From positions 124,001-188,000 of the forward strand of contig NZ_JBDZDV010000003.1 in assembly GCF_040544485.1 (NCBI RefSeq): DNA of 64,000 bases, read 5' to 3'. This document shows, one piece after another, positions 1 through 7,946 of the stretch. Within the stretch, counting starts at the first letter, position 1. The number at the start of each line of letters is the position of its first letter. This stretch comes from Lacicoccus halitifaciens (GTDB lineage Bacteria > Bacillota > Bacilli > Staphylococcales > Salinicoccaceae). The notes beneath the pieces were generated by a model. It was given only the letters and a program-made list of their open reading frames with translations. It made no database searches and was not told where the DNA came from. A program made the position numbers and the translations under genes.

Positions 1-97
1 TCATCCCTACATTCAACCCTTTTTTTGCGGTGTAATAGGCGATGCTTGCACCGATGATGCCGCCGCCGATGATCATTACATCAAAATGACTGGTCAA
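1..97 (-). CDS. FAD-dependent oxidoreductase, N-terminal part
   Basis: Only the first 32 codons are inside the window; the gene runs off the left edge. The peptide opens with a dinucleotide-binding strand-turn-helix containing GGGIIGAS, typical of the DadA/ThiO/sarcosine-oxidase family of FAD amine and imino-acid oxidases. I chose a TTG start at 97 because an AGGAGGG ribosome site lies 9 bases upstream; an in-frame ATG seven codons later lacks such a site. It is divergent from the sigma-54 activator and has its own -24/-12 promoter. By analogy with HcnABC-type complexes it would be the catalytic subunit working with the Fe-S and FAD proteins at 1654-3419; that is inference. Confidence 0.75.
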   Translation of the reverse strand, partial: MTSHFDVMIIGGGIIGASIAYYTAKKGLNVGM

Positions 98-126
98 TAT
101 GCCACTCCCTCCTTTAACTGTATATA

Positions 127-142
127 AGAAATAAGCGTGCCA
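127..142 (-). promoter_or_regulatory. sigma-54 type -24/-12 promoter (leftward)
   Basis: On the minus strand the sequence reads TGGCACGCTTATTTCT, matching the sigma-54 consensus TGGCACG-N4-TTGCW except for T in place of the G of the -12 element. The predicted start is about 12 bases downstream, just before the ribosome site of the oxidoreductase at 97. A copy differing at one base (C versus T at position 8) precedes the gene at 1654. Confidence 0.72.
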
Positions 143-170
143 GCTTTAAACATGATGTTACTATTATCGT

Positions 171-199
171 TTGTGATAAAGTGTAAAGAATCTTATAAT
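171..199 (+). promoter_or_regulatory. sigma-A promoter of the activator gene
   Basis: TTGTGA (171-176) and a perfect TATAAT (194-199) are separated by 17 bases. The ribosome site of the activator follows about 20 bases later. The activator thus appears to use the housekeeping sigma factor while its targets use sigma-54. Confidence 0.7.
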
Positions 200-231
200 C
201 AGTATAATAAAGTTTACAGAAGGAGATGCCC

Positions 232-1599
232 ATGATTGAAAAGAAAATGATTGAAGTCCTCATCAATTTTTACAACCATTCATTCACGATCATCGATAAA
301 GACGAGAAACTGATTTACTGGAGCGACCGTGCATCCGAAATATTCAACCTGAAGCATGAAGATGTCATCGGGAAGGACATCAAGGAAGTGTTCTCGGAAG
401 ACCAGCTGCTCATACTGGAATCTTTACGGGATAACAAATCTTTCGAAAAGAAGCGGCATAAGGCCACCCCGGACATCTATGTGGACATCAAGGCGGAACC
501 GGTCACTGTGGACGGGGAAGTCCTCGGCGCCGTCGTCTCCGAAGTGGACGTCACTTCGCAGATCAAAAGGGAAAAGGAGATGGAGGCACTCAAAAGCAAA
601 GTCGATATTTTGAGCGATAACGTCAAGCAGTTGAACAATGACAACCATTTCAAGAACATCATCTATAAGAGCTCCATCATGGAAAACTTGAAGAATCAGA
701 TCGAGAAAGCTGCGCGTACGGATGCAAACATCCTCATCACCGGTGAAACCGGTGTCGGCAAGGAGCTGTTCGCCCAGGCGATACATAAGATCAGCGGGCT
801 CCGGGGCGATATGATCCCGCTCAACTGCGGTGCGATTCCGAATGAATTGTTCGAGTCGGAACTGTTCGGCTATGACAGGGGCGCCTTCACCGGCGCAAGC
901 AAAGAAGGCAACAAGGGTAAAATCGAGCTTGCGGAGGACGGGACTTTATTCCTTGATGAAATCGGTGAGATGCCGCTCGAGATGCAGGTGAAATTCCTGC
1001 GCATACTGCAGGAAAGGAAATATTTCAAACTGGGCGGGAAGAAGGAGATGACGACGAACTTCAGGCTGGTGTCCGCCACCAATAAGAGGATCACCGAACT
1101 GCTGTCTTCCGACAACTTCCGTTCCGACCTGCTCTACCGGATCAATGTCATCAACATCCACATCCCGCCGCTCAGAGAGAGGCCGGACGATATTGAATCA
1201 CTGTTCTATTATTATCTGTTCCAGCTGTCCGAGAAGTACAATACCGACCTCATGTATGCAGACCAGGAACTGCTCCGGCAGATCAGGGAATATGAATGGC
1301 CGGGCAATGCACGCGAGCTCATCAATGTCGTCGAACGGCTAGTGATATTCTCGAACGGCGGCACCCTTGATAACGATATCTTCCATCAATACCTGCAGGA
1401 AGTCGGACAGAGCCGGAACCTCACGGCCTACACCGTCCCTGCCGGTGATGTCGAATTGAAAGAGTATGTCGACAGGCTTGAAGCGGATTATATCCGGCAG
1501 GTCATTGAAAACAATGATCATAACATCGAAAAATCCGCTGCGGTGCTCGGCATCAGCCGCCCGACATTATACTCGAAGATCAAGAAATTCAAACTGTGA
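232..1599 (+). CDS. sigma-54-dependent activator (PAS-AAA+-Fis)
   Basis: 455-residue enhancer-binding protein. A PAS sensor domain (about residues 10-110) is followed by a short coiled linker, then an AAA+ domain with Walker A GETGVGKE near residue 171, the sigma-54 contact loop GAFTGA at about 217, a Walker B LFLDEIGEM, and a C-terminal Fis-type helix-turn-helix (about 425-452). ATG 232 is preferred over the in-frame ATG at 226 because GAAGGAG ends at 225. The gene sits between two operons that carry matching sigma-54 promoters, so it very probably activates both in response to a metabolite sensed by the PAS domain. Sigma-54 control is not usual in Staphylococcus; an rpoN (sigL) gene must exist elsewhere in this genome. 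Confidence 0.93.
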   Translation: MIEKKMIEVLINFYNHSFTIIDKDEKLIYWSDRASEIFNLKHEDVIGKDIKEVFSEDQLLILESLRDNKSFEKKRHKATPDIYVDIKAEPVTVDGEVLGAVVSEVDVTSQIKREKEMEALKSKVDILSDNVKQLNNDNHFKNIIYKSSIMENLKNQIEKAARTDANILITGETGVGKELFAQAIHKISGLRGDMIPLNCGAIPNELFESELFGYDRGAFTGASKEGNKGKIELAEDGTLFLDEIGEMPLEMQVKFLRILQERKYFKLGGKKEMTTNFRLVSATNKRITELLSSDNFRSDLLYRINVINIHIPPLRERPDDIESLFYYYLFQLSEKYNTDLMYADQELLRQIREYEWPGNARELINVVERLVIFSNGGTLDNDIFHQYLQEVGQSRNLTAYTVPAGDVELKEYVDRLEADYIRQVIENNDHNIEKSAAVLGISRPTLYSKIKKFKL

Positions 1600-1600
1600 C

Positions 1601-1616
1601 TGGCACGTTTATTTCT
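1601..1616 (+). promoter_or_regulatory. sigma-54 type -24/-12 promoter (rightward)
   Basis: TGGCACGTTTATTTCT begins two bases after the activator stop codon. It matches the sigma-54 consensus with one -12 mismatch and is the same as the leftward promoter at 127-142 apart from one base in the variable spacer. The predicted start near 1627 precedes the ribosome site of the gene at 1654. Confidence 0.72.
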
Positions 1617-1653
1617 TATTACTTGTTAAGATAAATCATTTGAGGTGAAGGTC

Positions 1654-1929
1654 ATGGACAATAACGGGGATTTCGTCGTGTGCAGATGTGAAAATGTCAC
1701 ATATGCCGAGATGATGAAGGAAATGGAAAGAGGCGTGAACAATGCCAGGGAGATGAAATTGAAGACACGGGCCGGTATGGGATTCTGCAACGGCAGGACA
1801 TGCGGGCACCTGATCAATAAAATGATGGATGAGACAGACAGCGGACCCGATTTCATCCATTTGAGGTCGCAGCCGCCGATCCGCACGATTTCTTTTGAAA
1901 CGCTGGCAGGAGGTGCGCATGATGACTAG
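1654..1929 (+). CDS. BFD-like [2Fe-2S]-binding protein
   Basis: 91-residue protein with the cysteine pattern CxC (residues 10 and 12) and CxxxxC (45 and 50) of the bacterioferritin-associated-ferredoxin-like [2Fe-2S] domain. In HcnB-type subunits this domain is fused to the C-terminus of the FAD protein; here it is a separate gene, as in dye-linked L-proline dehydrogenase complexes. The ATG at 1654 lies 8 bases after GAGG; a GTG at 1645 overlaps the ribosome site and is less likely. The end overlaps the next gene by 11 bases, which suggests coupled translation and a fixed subunit ratio. A role in electron transfer between flavins is inference. Confidence 0.85.
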   Translation: MDNNGDFVVCRCENVTYAEMMKEMERGVNNAREMKLKTRAGMGFCNGRTCGHLINKMMDETDSGPDFIHLRSQPPIRTISFETLAGGAHDD

Positions 1930-2257
1930 AAGGATACTGGACCATAAAATCCTCGGTCCGAGAAAAAATAAGATTGTGCCTTTTAAATGGAACGGGGAGA
2001 CTTACTACGGGGCGGAAGGCGAAAGTATCACAGCCGCCCTCCTCGCCAATGATGTGCGGACACTCCGTCACCATGAAAGGGATGGGGCCCCGCGGGGCCT
2101 GTACTGCAACATCGGCCACTGCTCCGAATGCAGGGTGACCGTTGATGGTGCGCAAAATGTGCGCGCCTGCCTGACCCCTGTCCGTAAGGACATGGAAATC
2201 AGGCGGCAGGGCGCCCTGCCGCATCTCGTCAAAGGAGGCGGAGACGATGGATTATGA
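1919..2257 (+). CDS. [2Fe-2S] ferredoxin-like subunit (HcnA type)
   Basis: 112 residues with Cys63, Cys68, Cys71 and Cys84 in the CX4CX2C...C arrangement of the small plant-type [2Fe-2S] subunits found in HcnA, sarcosine-oxidase-like and opine or hydroxyproline dehydrogenases. A GGAGG site precedes two adjacent ATG codons (1919 and 1922); either could be used. It overlaps both neighbours (11 bases on each side), so the three genes form one coupled unit. The likely job is electron transfer or structural bridging between the FAD subunits; the substrate cannot be read from the sequence. Confidence 0.85.
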   Translation: MMTRRILDHKILGPRKNKIVPFKWNGETYYGAEGESITAALLANDVRTLRHHERDGAPRGLYCNIGHCSECRVTVDGAQNVRACLTPVRKDMEIRRQGALPHLVKGGGDDGL

Positions 2258-3419
2258 TGTGATCATCATAGGCGCCGGGCCTGCAGGGCTCAGCGCCGCA
2301 GGTGTATTGAAGGATGATAAGCGCGTGCTCGTCATCGACGAATATTACCACCACGGCGGCCGGCTGCTCGGCCAGCTCTACGAGGAATCCAGGGGAAACT
2401 GGTGGAACGGCATGGAAATCGCCGATGAACTGTATGGCGGGCTTGAGGGTAAAGTCGAATTCAGCCTCGGCACCTCCGTCTACAATGCCGAGCGGGAGGG
2501 GTCTTTATTCACCATATATACGGATAAAGGCAATTTCACGGCCCGGTGCCTCGTCGCCGCGACCGGTTCCAAAGAAAACTCCTCCCCGCTGCCCGGATGG
2601 GAACTGCCCGGGGTCATGACCGTCGGGGCGGCCCAGGTGCTCACCAATTTCCACCGGGTCGCACCCGGCGAAGCCGGGGTCATCATCGGCATCAATCCCC
2701 TCTCCATGGTGATCGCCATGGAGCTCGGCTATGCAGATGTGGAAGTGAAGAAGATATGCCTGCCTGCGGCAAATGACATCAATACGGCAACACCGAAAGA
2801 TGCGTTGGAAACGCTGATGGGCCTCAGCCGGTCTGCCCCTTCGAAATTTTTAGCTTTCGCAGGCGGCGTCGGCCGAAGACTCACGCTGCTGCACGGTCCT
2901 GTGCTGAATTTCTTCCCTTCTGGCGGGGTGAGGACGCTCGGCCTCCCGATCTCCATCAAGGAAAGAGTCGTCCGCATCAATGGGACGGATCAGGTCGAGT
3001 CCGTCACCACCATTAAGACGAGAGCCGACGGCAGCGTGATTGAAGGGACGGAGCAAGAGATTGTCTGTGACTTTGTCTGTATTTCCGACGGCCTCTCGCC
3101 GGTCAATGAAATTACTTCGCTGTTCAATCTGAAGCATGTATACCTTGAGTCCCTCGGCGGGTACGTGCCCCTCCACAGCGAGAAGATGGAGACCGAAATC
3201 GAGGGCCTTTATGTCGCCGGCAACATCACCGGCATTGAAAACGCCAAAGTCGCGATGCTCCAGGGAGAGATGGCCGCCCACCGGATTCTGGGAGATGAGG
3301 CAGCATCTGAAGACACTTTGAGGAAGATCAACGAAGAACGTAAAAACGCCAAGGTGAAATTCCATGAAGACCTGGATGCAGGCCGGGAAAAACTCCAGCT
3401 CTACTGGCTCGCGAAATGA
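2247..3419 (+). CDS. FAD/NAD(P)-binding oxidoreductase (HcnB-like)
   Basis: 390 residues beginning with the Rossmann motif IGAGPAG at residues 8-14. The middle holds a second nucleotide-binding region after the segment GVMTVGAAQVL, which is characteristic of HcnB, opine oxidase and PDH1 alpha subunits, and the C-terminal GLYVAGNITGIE motif contacts FAD. The canonical HcnB C-terminal BFD domain is missing and is supplied by the separate gene at 1654. AAAGGAGG precedes the ATG. With the divergent oxidoreductase this makes a four-part dehydrogenase; D-hydroxyproline, proline or another amino acid are candidate substrates. The 51-bp repeat array begins 23 bases after the stop. Confidence 0.85.
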   Translation: MDYDVIIIGAGPAGLSAAGVLKDDKRVLVIDEYYHHGGRLLGQLYEESRGNWWNGMEIADELYGGLEGKVEFSLGTSVYNAEREGSLFTIYTDKGNFTARCLVAATGSKENSSPLPGWELPGVMTVGAAQVLTNFHRVAPGEAGVIIGINPLSMVIAMELGYADVEVKKICLPAANDINTATPKDALETLMGLSRSAPSKFLAFAGGVGRRLTLLHGPVLNFFPSGGVRTLGLPISIKERVVRINGTDQVESVTTIKTRADGSVIEGTEQEIVCDFVCISDGLSPVNEITSLFNLKHVYLESLGGYVPLHSEKMETEIEGLYVAGNITGIENAKVAMLQGEMAAHRILGDEAASEDTLRKINEERKNAKVKFHEDLDAGREKLQLYWLAK

Positions 3420-3441
3420 TGAGAGACCGTATTGGAGTCAG

Positions 3442-3909
3442 TCCGGACAGGATTTGAAATAGTGAGGTGCCCGCCCAGATGCGGGATTGAAATCCGGACG
3501 GAATCTGAGGTCTGGAGACCGCTGTCTGGATTCGTGACTGAACTCCGGACAGAACTTGATGCACAGCGACCGCCATCTGGATTCAAGAGCAAAATCCGGA
3601 CGGACCCTGATGCGCAGAGACCGCTGTCTGGATTCAAAAGCAAAATCCGGACGGACCCTGATGCGCAGAGACCGCTGTCTGGATCCAGCACCAATATCCA
3701 GACAGAGCCGTAAGTACGGAGAGGACCGTCTGAATCCGGGACCAATATCCAGACGGAACCTGATGTGCAGAGACCGCTGTCTGGATCCAGCACCAATATC
3801 CGGACAGAACGTGAAGTCCGACGACCGCTGTCCGAATCCGGGACCAATATCCGGACAGAGCCTGAAATACAGCGGCCGCCGTCCGAACCTGGCACTCCCA
3901 TCCAGACTC
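3442..3909. repeat. 51-bp tandem repeat array 1
   Basis: Ten repeat starts (TCCGGAC or TCCAGAC) lie at 3442, 3493, 3544, 3595, 3646, 3697, 3748, 3799, 3850 and 3901: exactly 51 bp apart every time, although unit sequences diverge. The last unit is truncated near the IS end. Each good unit has a left arm TCCGGACRG and a right arm CTGTCTGGA ending at base 38, then a 13-bp spacer. Because 51 is a multiple of three, both strands stay open over long stretches, but no convincing ribosome site or protein family is seen. This accounts for the whole gap between the oxidoreductase and the IS. Confidence 0.9.
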
Positions 3910-3912
3910 CTC

Positions 3913-5595
3913 TCAAATCAAAATAAAAGGGGCTGGGACATAAAGCCCTTTGAAAACTAAGAAAAGTGGCGATTCATCGATTAATTCGGATGAATCGCCA
4001 CTTTTTCCATATTTCTGCAGACGGTCCGCCTGAATCTGCCGGAATTTCCGCAGGTTCAAGGCGAGTAACGCAAGCCCGGTTTCGATTTTGACCTTGCGTG
4101 CACCCCGGACCGAGAAGCGTTTGAACGCCAAATTCGCCTTCAAATTGCCGAAAACCGTTTCAATATCTATCTTCCTCTGCTGATAGATTGTCCGGTTCTC
4201 TTTCATTGAAAGCGTGCGTCGGGCCTGGGCTTTGAAATACTCCAGGTTCATATTCTTTTGGATCCGTTTGTTGATTTGTTGATCGCTCTGGATGCACTTT
4301 TCATACAACGGGCATCCGCTGCAGTCTGCGGATGCATACATTTTGAATGACCGGGTGTAACCGTATTTGTCTGTCCGATCAGCGTACCGGTCAAACCGGA
4401 TCTCCCGCCCGTCCGGACAAATGTACAGATCATTTTCAGCGTCATATGCCCAGTTGGCAGGGTGCATCTCATCCGTCCGGTGTTTTTTCTTCTGCTCCCT
4501 GTAGTACGTGTTGTAGGGAATGAGCGCCGTCCGTTCATAGTCATCCATGATCATTTCATAGTTGGCCTCGCTGCCATAGCCGGCATCGGCGACGATCTTT
4601 TCCGGCAGGTGATGAAACGTCTCCATCATCGTATGCAGGAACAGTTTCAATGTCCGGGTATCTGTTGGATTCGGATAAAGATCAAATCCTAAAACGAACT
4701 GATTGTTACTTGCGACCTGCAGGTTGTAGCCGGCTTTCAGCTGCCCGTTGCGCATGTGGTCTTCCTTCATGCGCATGAAGGTCGCATCCGGGTCGGTTTT
4801 CGAGTAGCTGTTCCGTTCGCCGAGAATCTCCAACTGCTGGGTATATTTCAGCTCGCGGTCCCGCAGGTCCGCGCATTTCTTTTTGGTTTCTCGAATGATT
4901 GACCGTTCCGACCGGATGGCCTTTCTGTCCGGCACATCTTCAGTCGCCTCAATCGCCTCTGTCAAATCATTCTCCACTGTTTCCAATGCCTGATGCATGG
5001 TGTTCAGATGCTCGGCTGTAACCAGGTCCTCCGATTCTTCAAGCAGTGCCGGGAGGATCTGTGCTTCGTACATCGTGTCATACATCAGTTTTGATTGCGC
5101 CCGCAGCTTCTCCTGATGTTTCTCCACGCTCTTCCTGAAGACGAATGTGTACTTGTTGGCATTGGCTTCCAGTTTCGTGCCGTCGATGAAAATCGCATCC
5201 GCATCAATCAAATCATTGGCCTGCAGCTGGCCCCTGAATTGGATGAAAGCCTCTTCGATGAGCACGCTCATATGAGGATGGACCCTGAACCGGTTGATGG
5301 TGCGATAGGAGGGTTTCTGATTTTGCGCAAGCCACATCATCCGCAGACTGTCAGTGAGTTCGGCTGCGATTTTACGGCCGGAGTACACGGACCGGGTGTA
5401 CCCGCACAGGATGATCTTCATCATCATTCTTGGGTGATGGGAGGACGCGCCGAAGTGATGCTCGAATCCTTCGAATGCCGCATCCGGGATGCTTTCCACC
5501 ATGTCATTCACCGCTACGGCGATGTCATCTTCTGGAATCATCACTTCGATATCCTATGGAATTGTGATCTGGTTCATGTTATAATCTTTATACAT
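3913..5595 (-). pseudogene. IS1182-family transposase with amber codon
   Basis: The frame encodes a typical IS1182 DDE transposase, with IFIDGTKLEA, VADAGYGSE and IETVFGNLK carrying the acidic triad. The natural start is the ATG at 5595, after an AGAGGTG site, giving MYKDYNMNQITIP. Codon 14 is then TAG (5554-5556), where leucine would be expected, so the reading frame is interrupted. An internal restart (for example the ATG at 5544) would give 543 residues lacking the N-terminus. At the other end the frame runs through the terminal repeat and only stops at TGA 3913-3915 in flanking DNA. It is probably inactive, or active only through suppression or re-initiation. Confidence 0.85.
3962..4005. 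terminator. subterminal hairpin at left end of IS
   Basis: A 17-bp perfect stem (3962-3978 with 3989-4005) and a 10-base loop end in a T run on the plus strand. It lies inside the 3' end of the transposase frame, 17 bases inside the terminal repeat. It would stop transcription entering the element from the oxidoreductase side. Confidence 0.6.
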
Positions 5596-5673
5596 AAGGC
5601 ACCTCTTTTTTGTTTGTGTGGTTACTTACATTATAAGAGAGTGTCTTTGTTTTGTCTTATATTTATATATAAG

Positions 5674-5715
5674 AATGTCCCCGGATTAAAATTCACATTT
5701 TAATCCGGGGACATT
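5674..5715. terminator. subterminal hairpin at right end of IS
   Basis: An 18-bp perfect stem (5674-5691 with 5698-5715) encloses a 6-base loop, 15 bases inside the right terminal repeat. It would block read-through from the XRE/cupin-ALDH operon into the transposase; such insulation is common in IS elements. Confidence 0.55.
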
Positions 5716-5748
5716 TGGTTTCAGCCGGGATTTATGTCCCAGCCCCTT

Positions 5749-6267
5749 TCATGTCACATTGGAAGATACGAGGAGGATCTTCGCCGGTTCGTCGCTATCG
5801 TTATACCACTCGTGCTCCACTTTTGAGTCGATGTGGATCGAGTCGCCCGGTCCCAGGACAGTCTGCTCGCCCTGAATGATGACCTGCAGTGTCCCGCTGA
5901 GCACATAGATGAATTCCTGCCCCCTGTGGGTATATGGCGAGTGCTGTGTCTCCCCCGCCTTCAATTCCACGAGTGCCGGGGTGAATAAAGGATTCTCTAT
6001 ATCCCCGGACAAGTCCTCGTATGAAAAATTGCCGTTCAGTGACGCGGTGTCCACCGGGTCTTTCTGGTTATCATCAAAGAAGAAATTGACATTGACGTCG
6101 AGTGCTTCTGATATTTTTTTCAATGATGTGAAAGTCAGTGTCCTCAAGTCGCGTTCGACCTGGGATAAGAAGCTGATGGACAACCCGCTTTCGGCGCTCA
6201 GCTCCTTCAACGTCATCTTCCTGCCTTTTCTTAATTTCTTCAGTTCACTTCCCAGTGTCTCACTCAT
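5749..6267 (-). CDS. XRE-cupin transcriptional regulator
   Basis: 172 residues: an N-terminal lambda-repressor-like helix-turn-helix (about 8-62) and a C-terminal cupin_2 domain (about 105-170) with the small-molecule barrel motif. This architecture is shared by PuuR and related regulators of polyamine, amine or aldehyde catabolism. The gene starts 17 bases after the aldehyde dehydrogenase in the same direction, so it probably controls that operon, possibly through the inverted repeat at 7858-7878. GAGGTCAGG precedes the ATG. The stop codon abuts the IS terminal repeat, but the protein looks full length. Confidence 0.88.
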   Translation of the reverse strand: MSETLGSELKKLRKGRKMTLKELSAESGLSISFLSQVERDLRTLTFTSLKKISEALDVNVNFFFDDNQKDPVDTASLNGNFSYEDLSGDIENPLFTPALVELKAGETQHSPYTHRGQEFIYVLSGTLQVIIQGEQTVLGPGDSIHIDSKVEHEWYNDSDEPAKILLVSSNVT

Positions 6268-6284
6268 GTCCTGACCTCATTTGC

Positions 6285-7772
6285 TTATGATCTGTGCATA
6301 TTGACGAACACACTCTTCACTTCCACATAGTTTGCGATGCCGTAGTCCCCGCCCATATCGCGGCCGATGCCGGATTGCTTGTAGCCGCCGAACGGCATGG
6401 TCTCGAGCTCGAGTCCGAAATCGTTGATCCATACTGTGCCGGCTTCCAGTTTCGATGCGATATAGTGGCCGTCTTTGATGTTCTCGGTCCAGACGCTTGA
6501 AGCAAGGCCGTAGTCACTGTCATTCGCCCTTTTGATCGCTTCATCAATATCATCGAACGGCATGACGCACATTACTGGTCCGAATATCTCTTCCCTCGCG
6601 ATCGCCATATCATCGGTGACATCCGTGAATATCGTCGGCTCGACAAAATACCCCTTATCTCCGATGCGGCTGCCGCCGGTGATCACTTTCGCGCCGGCTT
6701 CTCTGCCCTCCTCGATATATCCAAGGACTTTATTCATCTGCTTCTCTGAGATCAACGGGCCGATATCGGTGTTTTCGTCGAGACCGTCGCCAACGACCAG
6801 ATCCTCCGCCCGCTTCTTCAGCTCCTCGACCACCTTATCATAGATTCCCCGCTGCACATATACCCTTGTCGTCGCACTGCAGTTCTGGCCGGAGTTGTAC
6901 ATCGTTCCGTCGAAGATCCCGTCAAGCCCTGAATCAAGATCGGCATCTGCCAGTACGATCGCCGGTGATTTTCCGCCGAGCTCCAACGTGATGGACTTGA
7001 TGTCTTCAGCGGCATGCTTCATGATTTCACGGCCGGTGTTCGTCGATCCTGTGAACGCCACTTTCGATACGTCCTTATGGGTGACGAGCGAGTGGCCCGC
7101 GACCGAACCCTGGCCCGGTACGATGTTGACCACACCGTCGGGGAAGCCCGCTTCTTTGAAGAGTTTCGCTGCATAAAGGATGGATAACGGCGTATCCTCG
7201 GCAGGCTTCAGCACAATCGTACAGCCTGCAGCAAGCGCTGCGCCCATCTTCCATGCGGCCATCAGAAGCGGATAGTTCCACGGCACGATCTGCGCCACGA
7301 CGCCGACCGGCTCATGTACGGTGTACGTCACATAATTCGGGTCGACGTTCGTCGTCTTGCCGAAGATCTTCGTCGCCCATCCTGCATAATATCTGAAATG
7401 GGTGACCGTGCCGTCCACATCATCTTCCAGTGCCTGCATATATTTCTTTCCGTTATCCAGTGCTTCCAGCTGCGCAAGTTCTTCCCGGTGCGCCTCAAGC
7501 AGGTCGGCGAACTTATAGATCAGTTCAGACCTTGACGCCGCATCCATCTTCGTCCATTCCCCATTGTCGAACGCCTCTTTTGCGGCACGCACCGCCTTGT
7601 CGATGTCTTTTTCAGTCGCTTCACTGACAGTCGCGATCACTTCTTCGGTCGCCGGGTTTTTGACTTCGAACGTATTGCCGCTCTCCGAAGGCACATACTC
7701 CCCGTTGATATACAGCCCCTTCTCCTGCTCCAAAAACTCTTTTACTCCAGGTTTCAATTCCATCAATGACAT
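6285..7772 (-). CDS. aldehyde dehydrogenase, betaine-aldehyde type
   Basis: 495-residue NAD(P)-dependent aldehyde dehydrogenase. The catalytic base Glu264 is in LELGGKSP and the nucleophile Cys298 is in SGQNCSATT; the cofactor loop FTGSTNTG is present. The ATG at 7772 has AAGGAG 9 bases upstream and is preferred over an upstream in-frame extension. Closest general resemblance is to betaine, gamma-aminobutyraldehyde and related dehydrogenases. The XRE/cupin partner favours an amine-derived aldehyde; a semialdehyde from the amino-acid dehydrogenase cluster at 1-3419 is possible but speculative. Betaine synthesis would suit a halophile, yet no choline dehydrogenase or gbsR neighbour is here. Confidence 0.9.
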   Translation of the reverse strand: MSLMELKPGVKEFLEQEKGLYINGEYVPSESGNTFEVKNPATEEVIATVSEATEKDIDKAVRAAKEAFDNGEWTKMDAASRSELIYKFADLLEAHREELAQLEALDNGKKYMQALEDDVDGTVTHFRYYAGWATKIFGKTTNVDPNYVTYTVHEPVGVVAQIVPWNYPLLMAAWKMGAALAAGCTIVLKPAEDTPLSILYAAKLFKEAGFPDGVVNIVPGQGSVAGHSLVTHKDVSKVAFTGSTNTGREIMKHAAEDIKSITLELGGKSPAIVLADADLDSGLDGIFDGTMYNSGQNCSATTRVYVQRGIYDKVVEELKKRAEDLVVGDGLDENTDIGPLISEKQMNKVLGYIEEGREAGAKVITGGSRIGDKGYFVEPTIFTDVTDDMAIAREEIFGPVMCVMPFDDIDEAIKRANDSDYGLASSVWTENIKDGHYIASKLEAGTVWINDFGLELETMPFGGYKQSGIGRDMGGDYGIANYVEVKSVFVNMHRS

Positions 7773-7824
7773 CCCATCCCACTCCTTGTTTTGATATGTA
7801 ATGACTAAATCTTCTGTCAACTAA

Positions 7825-7853
7825 ATCATATACGATGCCAAATAAAAAATCAA
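7825..7853 (-). promoter_or_regulatory. promoter of the ALDH-XRE operon
   Basis: On the minus strand TTGATT (7848-7853) and TATGAT (7825-7830) are 17 bases apart. The start point would be near 7818, about 45 bases before the ALDH start codon. Confidence 0.6.
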
Positions 7854-7857
7854 TCAA

Positions 7858-7878
7858 AATTTCACCGTGAGTGAAATT
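7858..7878. promoter_or_regulatory. inverted repeat, candidate XRE/cupin operator
   Basis: AATTTCAC and GTGAAATT form a perfect 8-bp inverted repeat around a 5-bp centre. It sits 4 bp upstream of the -35 element of the ALDH promoter and in front of the divergent hydrolase gene. Binding by the regulator at 5749 is inferred from position only. Confidence 0.45.
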
Positions 7879-7946
7879 AATGTGTTATCACTTAGCCAAA
7901 CGGGGAATAATAAACCAAGATGATTTTACATAAAGGGGGGATTTAT

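Larger units (their letters stand above)
3926..5749. mobile_element. IS1182-family insertion sequence
   Basis: The element is bounded by a perfect 19-bp terminal inverted repeat AAAGGGGCTGGGACATAAA (3926-3944, inverted at 5731-5749), of which the outermost AAA may be flanking sequence. It carries one transposase frame and a perfect or near-perfect hairpin just inside each end (3962-4005 and 5674-5715). I see no clear target-site duplication. The right end touches the stop codon of the XRE/cupin gene; the left end touches the 51-bp array. CTGGGACATAA is also found alone at 15261. Confidence 0.88.

Noticed and set aside
3442..3909. Array 1 as a CRISPR array.
   Set aside because: Whole units are repeated and drift evenly; there are no constant repeats with unique spacers and no cas genes.
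3401..3916. Long open frames on both strands through array 1 with 17-residue repeats.
   Set aside because: They follow from a 51-bp period being divisible by three. There is no ribosome site, no recognisable protein, and frames are equally open on both strands.
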